A stretch of DNA of 64,000 nt from assembly GCF_943736985.1 (NCBI RefSeq), contig NZ_CALSFS010000019.1, positions 1 to 64,000 on the forward strand, read 5' to 3'. Numbering within the stretch: position 1 is the stretch's first letter; the number at the start of each line of letters is the position of its first letter. Positions 52,317 through 61,425 of this stretch are shown in pieces. The translations under genes were made by a program, and so were the position numbers. The stretch comes from Clostridium sp. Marseille-Q2269 (GTDB taxonomy: Bacteria > Bacillota > Clostridia > Clostridiales > Clostridiaceae). Under the pieces are notes generated by a model. It was not told the DNA's origin. It worked only from the letters and a program-made list of their open reading frames with translations, and made no database searches.

Positions 52317-54098
52317 TTATTCGGAGGTTTTTGTCAATTTACCACCAAGTCTAAATCCTCCATCGCTTAGAGAAACAGACTGTAGTTCAAATCCACTATT
52401 ATCTGGCCACTTAACAGTTTCAACACAATTGGCAGTAAATTCATCTAAAGTTGGTAAATCTGAGAAATTCTCTTGTGCCAAAGAATCAATGATTTGCCAA
52501 GTAGATCCAGCAGCTGCACCAACAACTCCCCCTATAATAGAACCTAAAGTTTTCCATTTATTATTAACTAAGCGTTGCCAAAAACTAGTTGGTTTGGTGG
52601 CAATTGCATTTAGCATTTCAGTACTAGTTGCACCCTGTTCAATTAAATCATCAATTGCAGTTATCTCTCCTTCTAAACCTTGATCAATAGCAGTTCTTTC
52701 CCCTATACTTATAGCCTCAGGAGTAACAAATTCTGTTAATTCTACTGTAGCTCTTTCACCAGCACCAGCAACTTCACCTATACTTTTTGACACTGCTGCA
52801 CCTATACCATCAGCTAGACCTCCAATAGCTCCTCCAACAATGGCTCCTACTATTGCAACACCAATTGAAGTAAATAACTCTTTGTATTTTAATGCATCTG
52901 AAACAGTATAGGACATAGTAAGCACTGGCTTATCATAAACTGGTTTGGCTGTCACAATGTTTTTATAAGGTTTCCCATTTTTATCTATTCCGCTCTTTAA
53001 TTCCAATTTATACGATTCAGTATAATTAACATGGACAGTTATTCCATCTCTGGCTTCCCACCTAAGATCCACTACATCGAATCTAATATTATTACCATAA
53101 AGTCCAAGCATTAATTTTTTACTATCAATAGTTGCTGGTACAGTATCTCCATCTTCATTTTTAAAAGTACCCCATCTTATTTGATTTTTATTTGTGTAAG
53201 ATAATCCATCCAACTCATAATCATCTGGTGTAGTTCCTGGAAGCATTGCTAATAAACCTGGTAAAATCCACTTTTCTAAAAATCGATCTGATTGAATTCC
53301 AAATGCGGAATTTCCATTTATATTTTCAAGCAATCGGTGATCAATTTCATGATACTGAGAAGCAGTACGATTTTCTGTCATACACAAAATACCAAATATA
53401 CTTTTATCAAGATCTTCTGCAGTTGATACTGCATAACTAACATCTGTTGGCTTCAACCATTGAAATTGACCTTTATTTGCTGTTGTATTTACACTGATAG
53501 TTGCAAAAACATGCTTAAATTTTTCTAAATTTTCTTTATTATTAAACCAACTTTCAAATGAACCTTTACATGTACTCTTAGCTATTAATGAGTCCCCATA
53601 TGAATTTTCATCTGTGAAAGAAGAGAAGTTATAACCAGTTATACTTACTGCATTAACATGTTGATCATCACTGGTATTTTTTACTATAAGATCTTTTTGC
53701 TGTCCTGTATTAGGTTTTGATGTTGGATCTTGATGAGTTATTTGAGAACTATTAATATATTCTAGTCTAACTTCTATATTTACATAATCCCCATTGGCAA
53801 AATCAAGGTTAATACCTCCATCAACAGTTTTCATATAAAAACTTCCAGATTTAATTGGACATTGAAGTGATAAGATTTTACCATCACCACTAAGTGTGAG
53901 TTTCCAAGGAGACCATTCTCCATTAATAGATCTTCTTAAATCATTAGTTTTTGGATCATTATTCTTGTAAAATTTGTAATCAAAATCCTTTGGCGTTGAA
54001 CCTAGAGTTTCAATTGCTCTATTGACCTCAGAGAAAGAAATACCTTGAACTGTATCCCAACCAAACAAATCAAATTGAACATTATTAACATTATTCAT
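52317..54098 (-). CDS. OrfX2-like TULIP protein, right arm
   Basis: 593 residues; nearly identical to 37750-39531 (Lys instead of Thr in VTAKPVYDK, Arg instead of Ser in WQRLVNNK). Same ribosome site and same in-phase neighbours, but followed by the OrfX3-like gene 45 bases on. Role as for the left copy: TULIP-fold accessory protein of the toxin set, with Gly/Ala-rich hydrophobic segments near residues 410-440 and 515-540. Confidence 0.8.
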   Translation of the reverse strand: MNNVNNVQFDLFGWDTVQGISFSEVNRAIETLGSTPKDFDYKFYKNNDPKTNDLRRSINGEWSPWKLTLSGDGKILSLQCPIKSGSFYMKTVDGGINLDFANGDYVNIEVRLEYINSSQITHQDPTSKPNTGQQKDLIVKNTSDDQHVNAVSITGYNFSSFTDENSYGDSLIAKSTCKGSFESWFNNKENLEKFKHVFATISVNTTANKGQFQWLKPTDVSYAVSTAEDLDKSIFGILCMTENRTASQYHEIDHRLLENINGNSAFGIQSDRFLEKWILPGLLAMLPGTTPDDYELDGLSYTNKNQIRWGTFKNEDGDTVPATIDSKKLMLGLYGNNIRFDVVDLRWEARDGITVHVNYTESYKLELKSGIDKNGKPYKNIVTAKPVYDKPVLTMSYTVSDALKYKELFTSIGVAIVGAIVGGAIGGLADGIGAAVSKSIGEVAGAGERATVELTEFVTPEAISIGERTAIDQGLEGEITAIDDLIEQGATSTEMLNAIATKPTSFWQRLVNNKWKTLGSIIGGVVGAAAGSTWQIIDSLAQENFSDLPTLDEFTANCVETVKWPDNSGFELQSVSLSDGGFRLGGKLTKTSE

Positions 54099-54251
54099 AT
54101 AAATTCCTCCTTAATAAAAATAAATTATTTTTGAATATAGATAATTATAGTAACCTTTAAAATAAGTTTATAATGAACAGAAATACCATATTTAATTTTA
54201 GAATATTTTAATATATTGTATTTCTGATACAAGTTTTAGTATTGTAATATA

Positions 54252-54548
54252 TTACTCTCTTTTTAAAGTTATTTGTATTTTACCATCAGTTGAATTCATT
54301 TGTAGAATACCCTCATGTGAAGATGTGTGTAACGTTATTGAGGATTCTATATATCCTATATGTGCTATGTTATAATCATCCCAACTAATATAAGCCAGTG
54401 TTATTCTTACATGAGATGAATCACCTATCTCTACCCTTCCATCCCTGTGATAACCCATATTAATGGGTTCATCATAATAGGATACTACTTCTATACTTCC
54501 TCCAAGTTCAGGAATTGTTATTTTTCTTGAAGAAGAGGTATTATTTTC
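54252..54548 (-). CDS. OrfX1-like frame continuing in phase after the P47 stop, right arm
   Basis: Same 98-codon open frame as in the left arm (KITIPELGGSIEVVSYYDEP, MGYHRDGRVEIG, GKIQITLKRE) with the same single TAA separating it from P47. Retention of both the stop and the frame in two copies whose P47 centres differ argues against a recent random nonsense mutation, although recent copying of this segment could also explain it. Confidence 0.5.
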   Translation of the reverse strand, partial: ENNTSSSRKITIPELGGSIEVVSYYDEPINMGYHRDGRVEIGDSSHVRITLAYISWDDYNIAHIGYIESSITLHTSSHEGILQMNSTDGKIQITLKRE

Positions 54549-55910
54549 TTAAAGATTAAAATTACCACGAGCATAAAAAGATTGGCTTAATCCACAATCT
54601 TGAATTATAAAATCATCTACACCATTCCATTTCACAACTATTTTATCTGATGTAAAAAAATTATTAGTAAATTGTATAGACTGCTCATTTTTTACATCTT
54701 CTTTAATGGAATCTGTAACACCTTGTAATACTCCTTCTGCAATACCTATTAAAGTAGGTAGTACTACTGTTGTTGCACCAAAAGTAAAGAAGGCTAGAAT
54801 CGCTGCACCAATATCTATACCTATCTCCTCTTCGGTAGGTATATGTTTAGAAGAAGTTACATGTGGATTATTATCAGGTAAAAATGTTATTGTATTCGAA
54901 CTATTATCATATTTAAATTCATTTTTTCCATCTATAGAAAATGAAATATAAGCACCATCAAGTCCTGAAATATCACACTTCCCCTGTGCAGAGGTAACAA
55001 TTTTGTTGTTTTCCACATGTATAGATAAAGAAGTTATTTTAGGATAATAATAAATTGCTCCTACTTTAACAGTATTACAATTAAGATTTCCTCTATTTTT
55101 AATAATTCCAGATGTATTTGATTTTCCTTCATATATAAAATTACTTGCCGTAGCTCCATTCCCATAAACATTTGGAAGTGTAGGTAAAATAATATGTTCT
55201 AAAAACATTCCATCAGATGTTAAAATAAACATATCATGTTGGTTATCAAGTAAATTTCCATCTATACTATGAGATAATTGTGAAATATCTCTATCTTTAG
55301 TTACTGTTAAGATACATATTACATCTTTACCTGTTTCCGATGCCCCATACATATAATCAAATTTTTTAGGTGCCAGCCAACTTGATGATGAGGGGGGAAC
55401 TAAATTCATTTCAGCAAAAACATAAGATAAATTATCTTTATTATTAATAAATATTTTTGGTAAATAGTTATGGACTAATCCTACTTCAATAATATTTGAA
55501 GAGATTTTACCAGTGGTATCTGGATTAACCACAGTAACAGCACCACTTTTTGTATCTCCAGGTGCCAATCCTGTTTCTTTAAAATTAAATTGTAAATTTC
55601 TCATATTTGGTAAAGAGGAGTTTTGAATAAAGTCTAATTGAAGTTCCATAATAGGGCAAATGCCTGATATATCTAGATCTGCATTAGTTTTTTTTATATG
55701 AATTGTTCCTTGTGTTATTGGTGTCTGAAAATGCAACAACTTTGCAGAACCACCTGTGATAATTTCCCATATCCCAAATGTTCCTGTTATACTTATATTA
55801 TCATCTTCGTAGGTAAAAACAAGATTTGCTTGTTGCATATGCTTTGATAACTGTTTATTAGCTACATCCACAGAACAAGCAAAAATAACATCCCAACCTT
55901 TTGTGTCCAT
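54549..55910 (-). CDS. p47: P47-family TULIP protein, right arm (variant centre)
   Basis: About 453 residues from ATG 55910. The first ~155 residues equal the left P47. Then substitutions increase, and from about residue 230 the sequence differs strongly (KSNTSGIIKNRGNLNC, ILAFFTFGATTVVLPTLIGI). The last ~20 residues are identical again. The hydrophobic C-terminal segment differs from that of the left copy (LFAAIGGGIIALVVDVATS), suggesting a different membrane or partner contact. No signal peptide. Confidence 0.85.
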   Translation of the reverse strand: MDTKGWDVIFACSVDVANKQLSKHMQQANLVFTYEDDNISITGTFGIWEIITGGSAKLLHFQTPITQGTIHIKKTNADLDISGICPIMELQLDFIQNSSLPNMRNLQFNFKETGLAPGDTKSGAVTVVNPDTTGKISSNIIEVGLVHNYLPKIFINNKDNLSYVFAEMNLVPPSSSSWLAPKKFDYMYGASETGKDVICILTVTKDRDISQLSHSIDGNLLDNQHDMFILTSDGMFLEHIILPTLPNVYGNGATASNFIYEGKSNTSGIIKNRGNLNCNTVKVGAIYYYPKITSLSIHVENNKIVTSAQGKCDISGLDGAYISFSIDGKNEFKYDNSSNTITFLPDNNPHVTSSKHIPTEEEIGIDIGAAILAFFTFGATTVVLPTLIGIAEGVLQGVTDSIKEDVKNEQSIQFTNNFFTSDKIVVKWNGVDDFIIQDCGLSQSFYARGNFNL

Positions 55911-56019
55911 ATTATAAATCACTCCTTTTTAATATTTTTATATAGATATTAATTATAAAGATTCAATTAAATAATAATTATTTAATCAATATAAAGGTCT
56001 AAACTTAAATAATTAAAAT

Positions 56020-56223
56020 TTATCCTATGTGCTTATCCACAATTTCTTCTATATGCTCTATATCATTTTCAATTTTTTTCATACATTCTGAAAATTTTTC
56101 TAGATTTTGTTGATATTTTTCTTCTCTTTTGCTATTTTCTCTTAATACATAAAATAATAAATAAGAAAATAATATTGCAAATGCTCCTTGAGATGCTATT
56201 ATTTTTAATATTTGATCTTCCAA
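56020..56223 (-). CDS. uviB: UviB/BhlA holin-like protein, right arm
   Basis: 67 residues, two changes from the left copy (Glu/Asp at position 3, Thr/Ile near the end). TTG start with AGAGGAGG. Same single helix plus charged tail. Confidence 0.85.
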   Translation of the reverse strand: MEDQILKIIASQGAFAILFSYLLFYVLRENSKREEKYQQNLEKFSECMKKIENDIEHIEEIVDKHIG

Positions 56224-56252
56224 TATATAATCACCTCCTCTGTCATATTTAC

Positions 56253-56405
56253 TTATTTGCTAACTGCTTGTCCTGTAATTCCTTTAACTATTGAGTTAGC
56301 AATTCTATCACTAACCACTTTATTATAAAAGGCTACATCTGCACTAGAATCTAAAAAGAAAGGTTCTATTATATAACAGGGAATACTACTAAAATTATAT
56401 CTGAA
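56253..56405 (-). pseudogene. Amidase C-terminal remnant, right arm
   Basis: Mirror of 35488-35640 with a single change (ACTAACTCA to ACTAACCAC region, near-identical frame ending in GQAVSK). Same lack of start and same position before the holin-like gene. Confidence 0.75.
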
Positions 56406-56653
56406 TCACAACTAAGAAATTAGGAATTAACTAGTAAGAATTAATGAGCTAAATGTAATTTTACACTTGTCATAAAAAAGAATAGTCTGTCATGTAGAGT
56501 AATGATATTTTTTCATTTATGCTAAATTAACTTAATAAGGATATTCATAAATTATACAAGCTTATGAAAAGATTGTTTTTATTTCATTTATTACATTGAA
56601 ATAAATGGTTATTGTTAATATTTATAATATTCTGATTATTATCTTGTATTATA

Positions 56654-56683
56654 ATTATAAATACTTTTTTAGAATAATGTCAA
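56654..56683 (-). promoter_or_regulatory. Promoter of the right toxin arm
   Basis: Mirror of 35210-35239: TTGACA, 18 bases, TATAAT on the minus strand. Confidence 0.65.
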
Positions 56684-56809
56684 TATATAAATAGTAATTA
56701 CTAGTAAACAATTATTATGTTAAAGTGTACATTATTAAGGACATTCTTGTAATATTTACCTAGTAAAAAAATATATATAAATATATATTTTTTTATACTA
56801 TAATAAGTG

Positions 56810-56854
56810 AAAGGGGCTATCGCACTAATTTTTTAGTGCGATAGCCCCTTTTTT
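56810..56854 (+). terminator. Strong terminator directly before the group II intron
   Basis: AAGGGGCTATCGCACTAA and its exact complement around a four-base loop, followed by T6. The intron begins 2-6 bases after the T run. Confidence 0.9.
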
Positions 56855-56855
56855 A

Positions 56856-57817
56856 GTGTGCCTAGCATGGGCAACAACTTGACGGTGAAAGTCCGTTGTG
56901 GGCTTAGTAGTGGGAACCACTAGCTAATGACAAGGGTGTCCATTGTGAGATGGAATCTAAGGATAAGTGCGGAGCGCATAGAGTAACTACGGTAATTACA
57001 AGTGGAGAAACCAATGTGTTTGAATATGGTTCCTTAGAAAGGATATTATCAAGATAAAATATGCAATTAGCCTATAAAAAGGTTGTTGCCAACAAAGGTA
57101 AATCAGGTATTGATAGAATGACAGTTGCAGATATGCTGATGATTGTAATATCTATGTCAAAAGCCAAAGAGCAGGAAATAGAGTCATGGAAAGTATAACT
57201 TTATTTATTGAAAATAAATTTAAATTAAAAGTAAATAAAGACAAAAGTGAAGTGGATAGACCATGGAGAAGAAAATTTTTAGGATTTTCATTCTACTGGG
57301 CTAGATATATGGCTAAGCTTAGAGTATCCACTCAAGCAATTAATAGATATAAAGATAGAGTCAGAAAAATAACTAGTAGGTCAAAACCATTTACTATAAG
57401 GGAAAGAATAAGAAAACTTAATCTTTTGAACAGAGGATGGATAAATTATTATGGAATAGCAAACTGTAATGGAGTAATTAAAAGCTTTGAAATATGGACT
57501 AAACAAAGATTAAGAATGTGTATATGGAAACAATGGAAAAAGGTTAAAACCAGATATATAAATTTAAAGCAATTAGGTTTTAATCATTATAAAGCAATAA
57601 AATATGCCAATACCCGAAAAGGATACTGGCGTATAGCTAATAGTCCTATTTTACAAACTACTCTAAATAATCAATTCTTTAAAACCGTAGGTTTATGCAG
57701 CCTATGGTCTATTTATATGAAAGCACATAATTCTTAAAGAATCGCCGTGTACCAGACCGGTACGCACGGTGGTGTGAGAGGTCGGGAAAACTTAATTAAT
57801 TTTCCCTCCTACTCGAT
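56856..57817 (+). mobile_element. Group II intron, internally deleted
   Basis: The 5' end GTGTGCCTAGCATGGGCAAC and the structured 5' region (TGACGGTGAAAGTCC, GGGAACCACTAGC) are those of a bacterial group II intron. The 3' end has domain V (GCCGTGTACCAGACCGGTAC, GCACGGTGGTGTGAGAGG) and domain VI ending CCTACTCGAT. The encoded protein has lost most of its reverse-transcriptase domain, so the intron is about 960 bases instead of the usual 2-2.5 kb. The RNA might still splice if helped in trans but cannot move alone. It lies right after a terminator, a site favoured by some intron classes. Confidence 0.85.
57132..57737 (+). pseudogene. Group II intron reverse transcriptase/maturase, C-terminal part
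   Basis: The frame from 57132 reads YADDCNIYVKSQRAGNRVME, i.e. the catalytic RT motif, then the thumb and maturase X domain (FLGFSFYWAR, INRYKDRVRKITSR, LNRGWINYYGIANC, RKGYWRIANSPIL). The N-terminal start survives at 57061-57131 in another frame (AYKKVVANKGKSGIDRMTV), joined across a large deletion. No complete enzyme can be made. ATG 57186 would give 183 residues. Confidence 0.88.
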
Positions 57818-58142
57818 TCTATAAGTATGATAATTAAATTTAGATAAAGAAGGTATTTTAAAGTATTTAAACAACATTGAAAGAGAGGAAAATGCAAAAC
57901 TTTTTATAAAAGAGCTTCTTTATGATACTTGAATTAGAATAATAAAAACTAGATGTTATGTTTTAAAAAGGAGATTGTTTTTAAATTTTTAATTCCAAAG
58001 CAATTTTTTTGGACTTAAATTCTTAATTTAAATTATTTAAATAGATTATTTGTAGATTTTTTACAAAAACATGGTTATAATATAGATATTAAGAGGAAAT
58101 AATTAATGATAAAAGAATGTGATTTCAGAATGGAGGATATAT
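57818..58142. other. Non-coding gap with a short relic
   Basis: 57846-57931 reads as GILKYLNNIEREENAKLFIK in one frame and then stops; it has no start and looks like the tail of a lost gene. The rest is A/T-rich and probably holds the promoter of the AbiL-like pair (TTTAAATAG, TATAATATAG near 58075). Confidence 0.4.
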
Positions 58143-59420
58143 ATGTTACTAGAATTTACAGTAAGAAATTTTTTGTCTATAAAAGATGAAGTAACTTTAA
58201 GTATGATAGCTTCAAAAGATGATTTTAGACTTGAAGATAACACTATGATATATGAAAAAGATAAGGTTCCTAATCGAGCCTTAAATGTTGCTACTTTATA
58301 TGGAGCAAATGCTTCAGGGAAAACTAATATTTTAAAAGCAATGAGTTTTGCAAGTTTTTTTATAAATAAATCTCATGAAATGCAGCAAGGTAAAATTATT
58401 CCTAGAATACCTTTTAAGTTAGATAGAAGTTATTTAAAAGAACCTAGTGAATTTAGAATAGTATTTATTTATGAAGAAATAAAATATGTTTATATGTTTT
58501 CAGTTATGGAACAGGAAGTTATGGAGGAATATTTATATTATTATCCAAAAGGAAGACAGAGTATTATTTTTGAAAGGGTTAGGGATGAATATAAATTTAC
58601 TAATGATATAGAACTACAAAGGGAACTTAAAAATAAATTTCATTCTAAAAATAAGTTATTTTTATCTACGGAAAGTCTTTGGGAATATGAAAAGGCTAAA
58701 AAACCTTTTAAATGGCTTAGTGAATATTTCAATGTTTTTATAGATCATGAAAATCTGGAAGCCTACACTGGAGAATCTATGGTGGAAAATAATAAAATTA
58801 ATGAAGATGTAAAGAAATATATGAAGTATGCTGATATGGATATAGATGACATAAATGTTAAAGTTAAAAAAAAGGATGATATTTTATCATCTGAAATATT
58901 TAAAATCATTTCAGATGACACTAAATCTGATATCATTAATCACATTGATGATGATAGTAAATTTTTAGATATAAAAACTATCCATAAAGGAATAGATGAA
59001 AAGGGTAATCCTTTAAATATATCTTTTGATTTAAGTGATGAATCAGATGGAACTCAAAAATATTTTGGTATTTTAGGACCTTTAATTAAGGTGCTTAGAA
59101 ATGGATATACTGTTATTATTGATGAACTTGATATAAGACTGCATACTCTTTTAGTTATGAAACTTGTAGAATTATTTTCAAATCCTAATATTAATAAAAA
59201 TAAGGCTCAGCTTATATTTTCAACCCATGATACTAATCTTTTAGATAGAAACATTTTAAGAAGGGACCAAATATGGTTTACTGAAAAAAAGGAAGATAAA
59301 AGTACAGATTTATATTCATTATATGAATTTGGAGGAGTAAGAAAAAATGATAAAATAGAAAAAGGATATCTTCAAGGTAAATATGGAGCTATTCCATTTT
59401 TTAAGGGTGATTTAATATGA
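58143..59420 (+). CDS. AAA ATPase of an AbiL-like defence pair (RloA/AbiLi type)
   Basis: About 425 residues from ATG 58143 behind TGGAGG. Start MLLEFTVRNFLSIKDEVTLS, Walker A YGANASGKTN, a long middle, DESDGTQKYFGILGP (signature region), Walker B VIIDELDIRLHTLL and FSTHDTNLLDR. These are AAA_15/AAA_21 ABC-like ATPases such as RloA/AbiLi. The next gene, RloB-like, overlaps by 4 bases. AbiLi/AbiLii of lactococcal plasmids gives abortive phage infection, the likeliest role. A dead copy is at 45120-45430. Confidence 0.85.
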   Translation: MLLEFTVRNFLSIKDEVTLSMIASKDDFRLEDNTMIYEKDKVPNRALNVATLYGANASGKTNILKAMSFASFFINKSHEMQQGKIIPRIPFKLDRSYLKEPSEFRIVFIYEEIKYVYMFSVMEQEVMEEYLYYYPKGRQSIIFERVRDEYKFTNDIELQRELKNKFHSKNKLFLSTESLWEYEKAKKPFKWLSEYFNVFIDHENLEAYTGESMVENNKINEDVKKYMKYADMDIDDINVKVKKKDDILSSEIFKIISDDTKSDIINHIDDDSKFLDIKTIHKGIDEKGNPLNISFDLSDESDGTQKYFGILGPLIKVLRNGYTVIIDELDIRLHTLLVMKLVELFSNPNINKNKAQLIFSTHDTNLLDRNILRRDQIWFTEKKEDKSTDLYSLYEFGGVRKNDKIEKGYLQGKYGAIPFFKGDLI

Positions 59421-60133
59421 AGCTAAACAAGAGAGATGAAGGTGTTAGAAAAAAAGGAAGAAGAAAAGTTAACCCTACTATTGTAATTATATGTGAAGGC
59501 AAAGAAACAGAAGTTGATTACTTTAAAAAATTTAACTCTAGATATACTAGAGTAGATGTAAGAGTTGCTGATAAAAATTCTATAGGAAAAAATAAAGCAA
59601 AAGCTACAGATCCTGAAAGTTTAGTTGATAAAGCTTTATATATTAAAGAAAATGATTATGATATTAATCCTAAAGATGGGGATAGAGTTTGGTGTATTTT
59701 TGATGTAGATATTGATTACAATAATAATAATCCTGTTGAAAGTAAAATACAGCAAATTGAAAGGGCCAAGAAAAGAGCAAATAATAAAATAATACTTGGA
59801 ATTTCAAATCCTTGCTTTGAATTTTGGTACTTACTACATTTTGAATATACCACAGCTAATTTGAAAAATTATAATTCAGTAATAAAAAAATTAAATAAAT
59901 ATATTAAGGATTATGAAAAGAATAAAAGTATTTATGATGAATTGAAGAACAATATAGATAATGCAGTAAAAAGATCATTAAAGTTAAAAGAATACCATGA
60001 AAGTTTACACAGACAATTGCCAGATAGGTTTATTAATAACTACAATATAAATGTAAGAGATTTTATACAAAGTAACCCTTATACTAATATTGGTGATTTA
60101 GTTCAGTATATAGATAAGTTAGGAAATAAATAA
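59417..60133 (+). CDS. RloB/AbiLii-like protein
   Basis: 238 residues. RKVNPTIVIICEGKETEVDY carries the conserved Glu-Gly-x-x-Thr-Glu motif, GDRVWCIFDVDID the acidic motif, and ISNPCFEFWYLLHF the family signature: RloB (a TOPRIM-like nuclease-type fold). It follows the ATPase with an ATGA overlap. In AbiL-type systems both genes are required; RloB is presumably the effector. It is intact. Confidence 0.87.
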   Translation: MKLNKRDEGVRKKGRRKVNPTIVIICEGKETEVDYFKKFNSRYTRVDVRVADKNSIGKNKAKATDPESLVDKALYIKENDYDINPKDGDRVWCIFDVDIDYNNNNPVESKIQQIERAKKRANNKIILGISNPCFEFWYLLHFEYTTANLKNYNSVIKKLNKYIKDYEKNKSIYDELKNNIDNAVKRSLKLKEYHESLHRQLPDRFINNYNINVRDFIQSNPYTNIGDLVQYIDKLGNK

Positions 60134-60140
60134 AAATCAA

Positions 60141-60180
60141 TTATGAAAGCTTTTCTAAAAAATAGAAAAGCTTTCATAAT
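60141..60180. terminator. Bidirectional terminator
   Basis: ATTATGAAAGCTTTTCTA and TAGAAAAGCTTTCATAAT: a perfect 18-bp stem with a 4-base loop, between the RloB-like gene and the integrase fragment. Confidence 0.85.
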
Positions 60181-60287
60181 TATATATTTTTTAAGAAGAA
60201 GAGAAAGAGTCATAAAAGTAACACCTTTGTCATTACAACATAACATTAATAATTTAAGAGTGAATTTACAATCTATATACATTATAA

Positions 60288-60455
60288 TTAATCAATATTC
60301 AGCTTAGTATAAAGTTCATTCACATCATCTTGTCTTATACCTAAATATCTTTTAGTCATAGCTAAATTACTATGATTTAAAGTTTCCATTATAATGGCAG
60401 GATTAAATCCAGCCTTCCAAGCATGATATCCCCAAGTTTTTCTCAAATTATCTAT
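60288..60455 (-). pseudogene. Tyrosine recombinase, C-terminal half, split by element insertion
   Basis: Encodes LRKTWGYHAWKAGFNPAIIM, then LNHSNLAMTKRYLGI with the catalytic His and Tyr, to LYTKLNID. This is exactly the part missing from 5449-5880, which stops at HSLR. An ATG at 60473 inside the element end gives a spurious 61-residue frame. The two halves are on the same strand and in the order expected if one element separates them through the window ends. Confidence 0.85.
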
Positions 60456-60522
60456 AGGTTGTACGGTAAACATTAGTATATAAGATAACTGATACGTTAT
60501 TTATATATATTCAACGTAACTT
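60446..60522. other. Left end of the Tn554-like element
   Basis: ATTATCTATAGGTTGTACGG begins where integrase homology ends, and mirrors TTATCTGTAGGT at the other junction (5459-5448 on the minus strand). GTACGG, GATACGTTATT and CAACGTAAC follow, like the ACGTA motifs at 5340-5430. The resolvase gene begins just inside. Confidence 0.55.
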
Positions 60523-60523
60523 A

Positions 60524-61099
60524 TTATTTTAAATTGGTTTGTGACTTATTACTTTGCTTTAAATAACGATAAAGAGTAGCCTTAGAAACATTTAAAGTTT
60601 CACAAATATCTTTTATTGAATTATTGGGGTCATTAACTAAAGCCTTTGCCATAGAAATTTTTTTATTATCCATTACTCGTGGTCTTCCACCAATTCTTCC
60701 TCTAGCTCTTGCAGCTTTAAGACCTGCATTTGTCCTTTCTCTTATAATATCTCGTTCAAACTCAGCTAAAGATGCAAATATATGAAATATTAATTTTCCT
60801 CCACTGGTAGTAGTATCAATCTTTTCTTGAAGACTTTGAAATCCTATATTTTTTTCACTTAAATCATTTACAACTTCAATTAAATGCTTTAAGGATCTGC
60901 CAAGTCTATCAAGTCTCCAAACAACTAATATATCTCCTTTACGCAAATAAGTTAAAGCTTCCTCTAATCCCTTACGTTCAGTTTTAGCTCCACTTGCAAT
61001 ATCTGTAAAAATCTTTTCGCATCCAGCTTTTTCTAGAGCGTCTTTTTGCAATTCTAAATGTTGATCCTGAGTAGATACTCTTGCATAGCCAATCAACAT
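60524..61099 (-). CDS. Serine recombinase (resolvase/invertase family)
   Basis: 191 residues. YARVSTQDQHLELQKDALE has the catalytic Ser; VWRLDRLGRSLKHLIEVVND and FASLAEFERDIIRERTNAGL are the active-site and dimer helix; the C-terminus is a helix-turn-helix (SIKDICETLNVSKATLYRYL). It is of the Tn3-resolvase/DNA-invertase type. AAAGGAG precedes ATG 61099. As the last gene of the putative Tn554-like element it could resolve cointegrates or plasmid dimers. An inverted repeat just upstream is a possible binding site. Confidence 0.9.
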   Translation of the reverse strand: MLIGYARVSTQDQHLELQKDALEKAGCEKIFTDIASGAKTERKGLEEALTYLRKGDILVVWRLDRLGRSLKHLIEVVNDLSEKNIGFQSLQEKIDTTTSGGKLIFHIFASLAEFERDIIRERTNAGLKAARARGRIGGRPRVMDNKKISMAKALVNDPNNSIKDICETLNVSKATLYRYLKQSNKSQTNLK

Positions 61100-61159
61100 A
61101 ACTATATCTCCTTTCTCTTATGTTGGTTAAAGATATTTAATAATAATATAGTCTCATAA

Positions 61160-61198
61160 CTCAAATCCATAGTCAAGTTATAATACTATGAATTTGAG
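61160..61198. promoter_or_regulatory. Imperfect inverted repeat upstream of the resolvase (possible res site)
   Basis: CTCAAATCCATAG and CTATGAATTTGAG pair with one mismatch, 13 bases apart, about 60 bases before the resolvase start. TATAAT lies between them. It could be a res subsite or operator. Confidence 0.4.
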
Positions 61199-61250
61199 AT
61201 AAGTTTTGATATTATTTTCAGGTTATTTCATTAAAATTTGTTTTAAAATA

Positions 61251-61286
61251 AAAAAGTCTCAAAAACGAATGTTTTTGAGACTTTTT
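61251..61286. terminator. Bidirectional terminator
   Basis: AAAAAGTCTCAAAAAC-GAAT-GTTTTTGAGACTTTTT, a perfect 16-bp stem. Separates the phospholipase relic from the resolvase promoter region. Confidence 0.85.
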
Positions 61287-61425
61287 ATGTTTCATATATT
61301 CTTATGCATATGAAAGAAATAATAGTTACTTTGAAATCTAGCTTAAATATATGTGATAGTTTTTTATTGGTATAAAAGAAAATAATTTATTATAGAACAC
61401 TATCTCTAAATGAAATCCATTATTG

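Larger units (their letters stand above)
52282..56766 (-). repeat. Giant inverted repeat, right arm (outer block)
   Basis: Mirror of 35127-39566. Mirror positions sum to 91,893 outside P47 and 91,848 inside, so the right P47 is 15 codons longer. The arm ends at 56766, about 45 bases before a terminator and a group II intron remnant. Confidence 0.95.

Noticed and set aside
35983-56000. Botulinum-type neurotoxin gene
   Set aside because: P47/OrfX-like genes raise the question, but no large gene with a zinc-protease HExxH light chain or NTNH-like protein is present; the large genes are RHS proteins.
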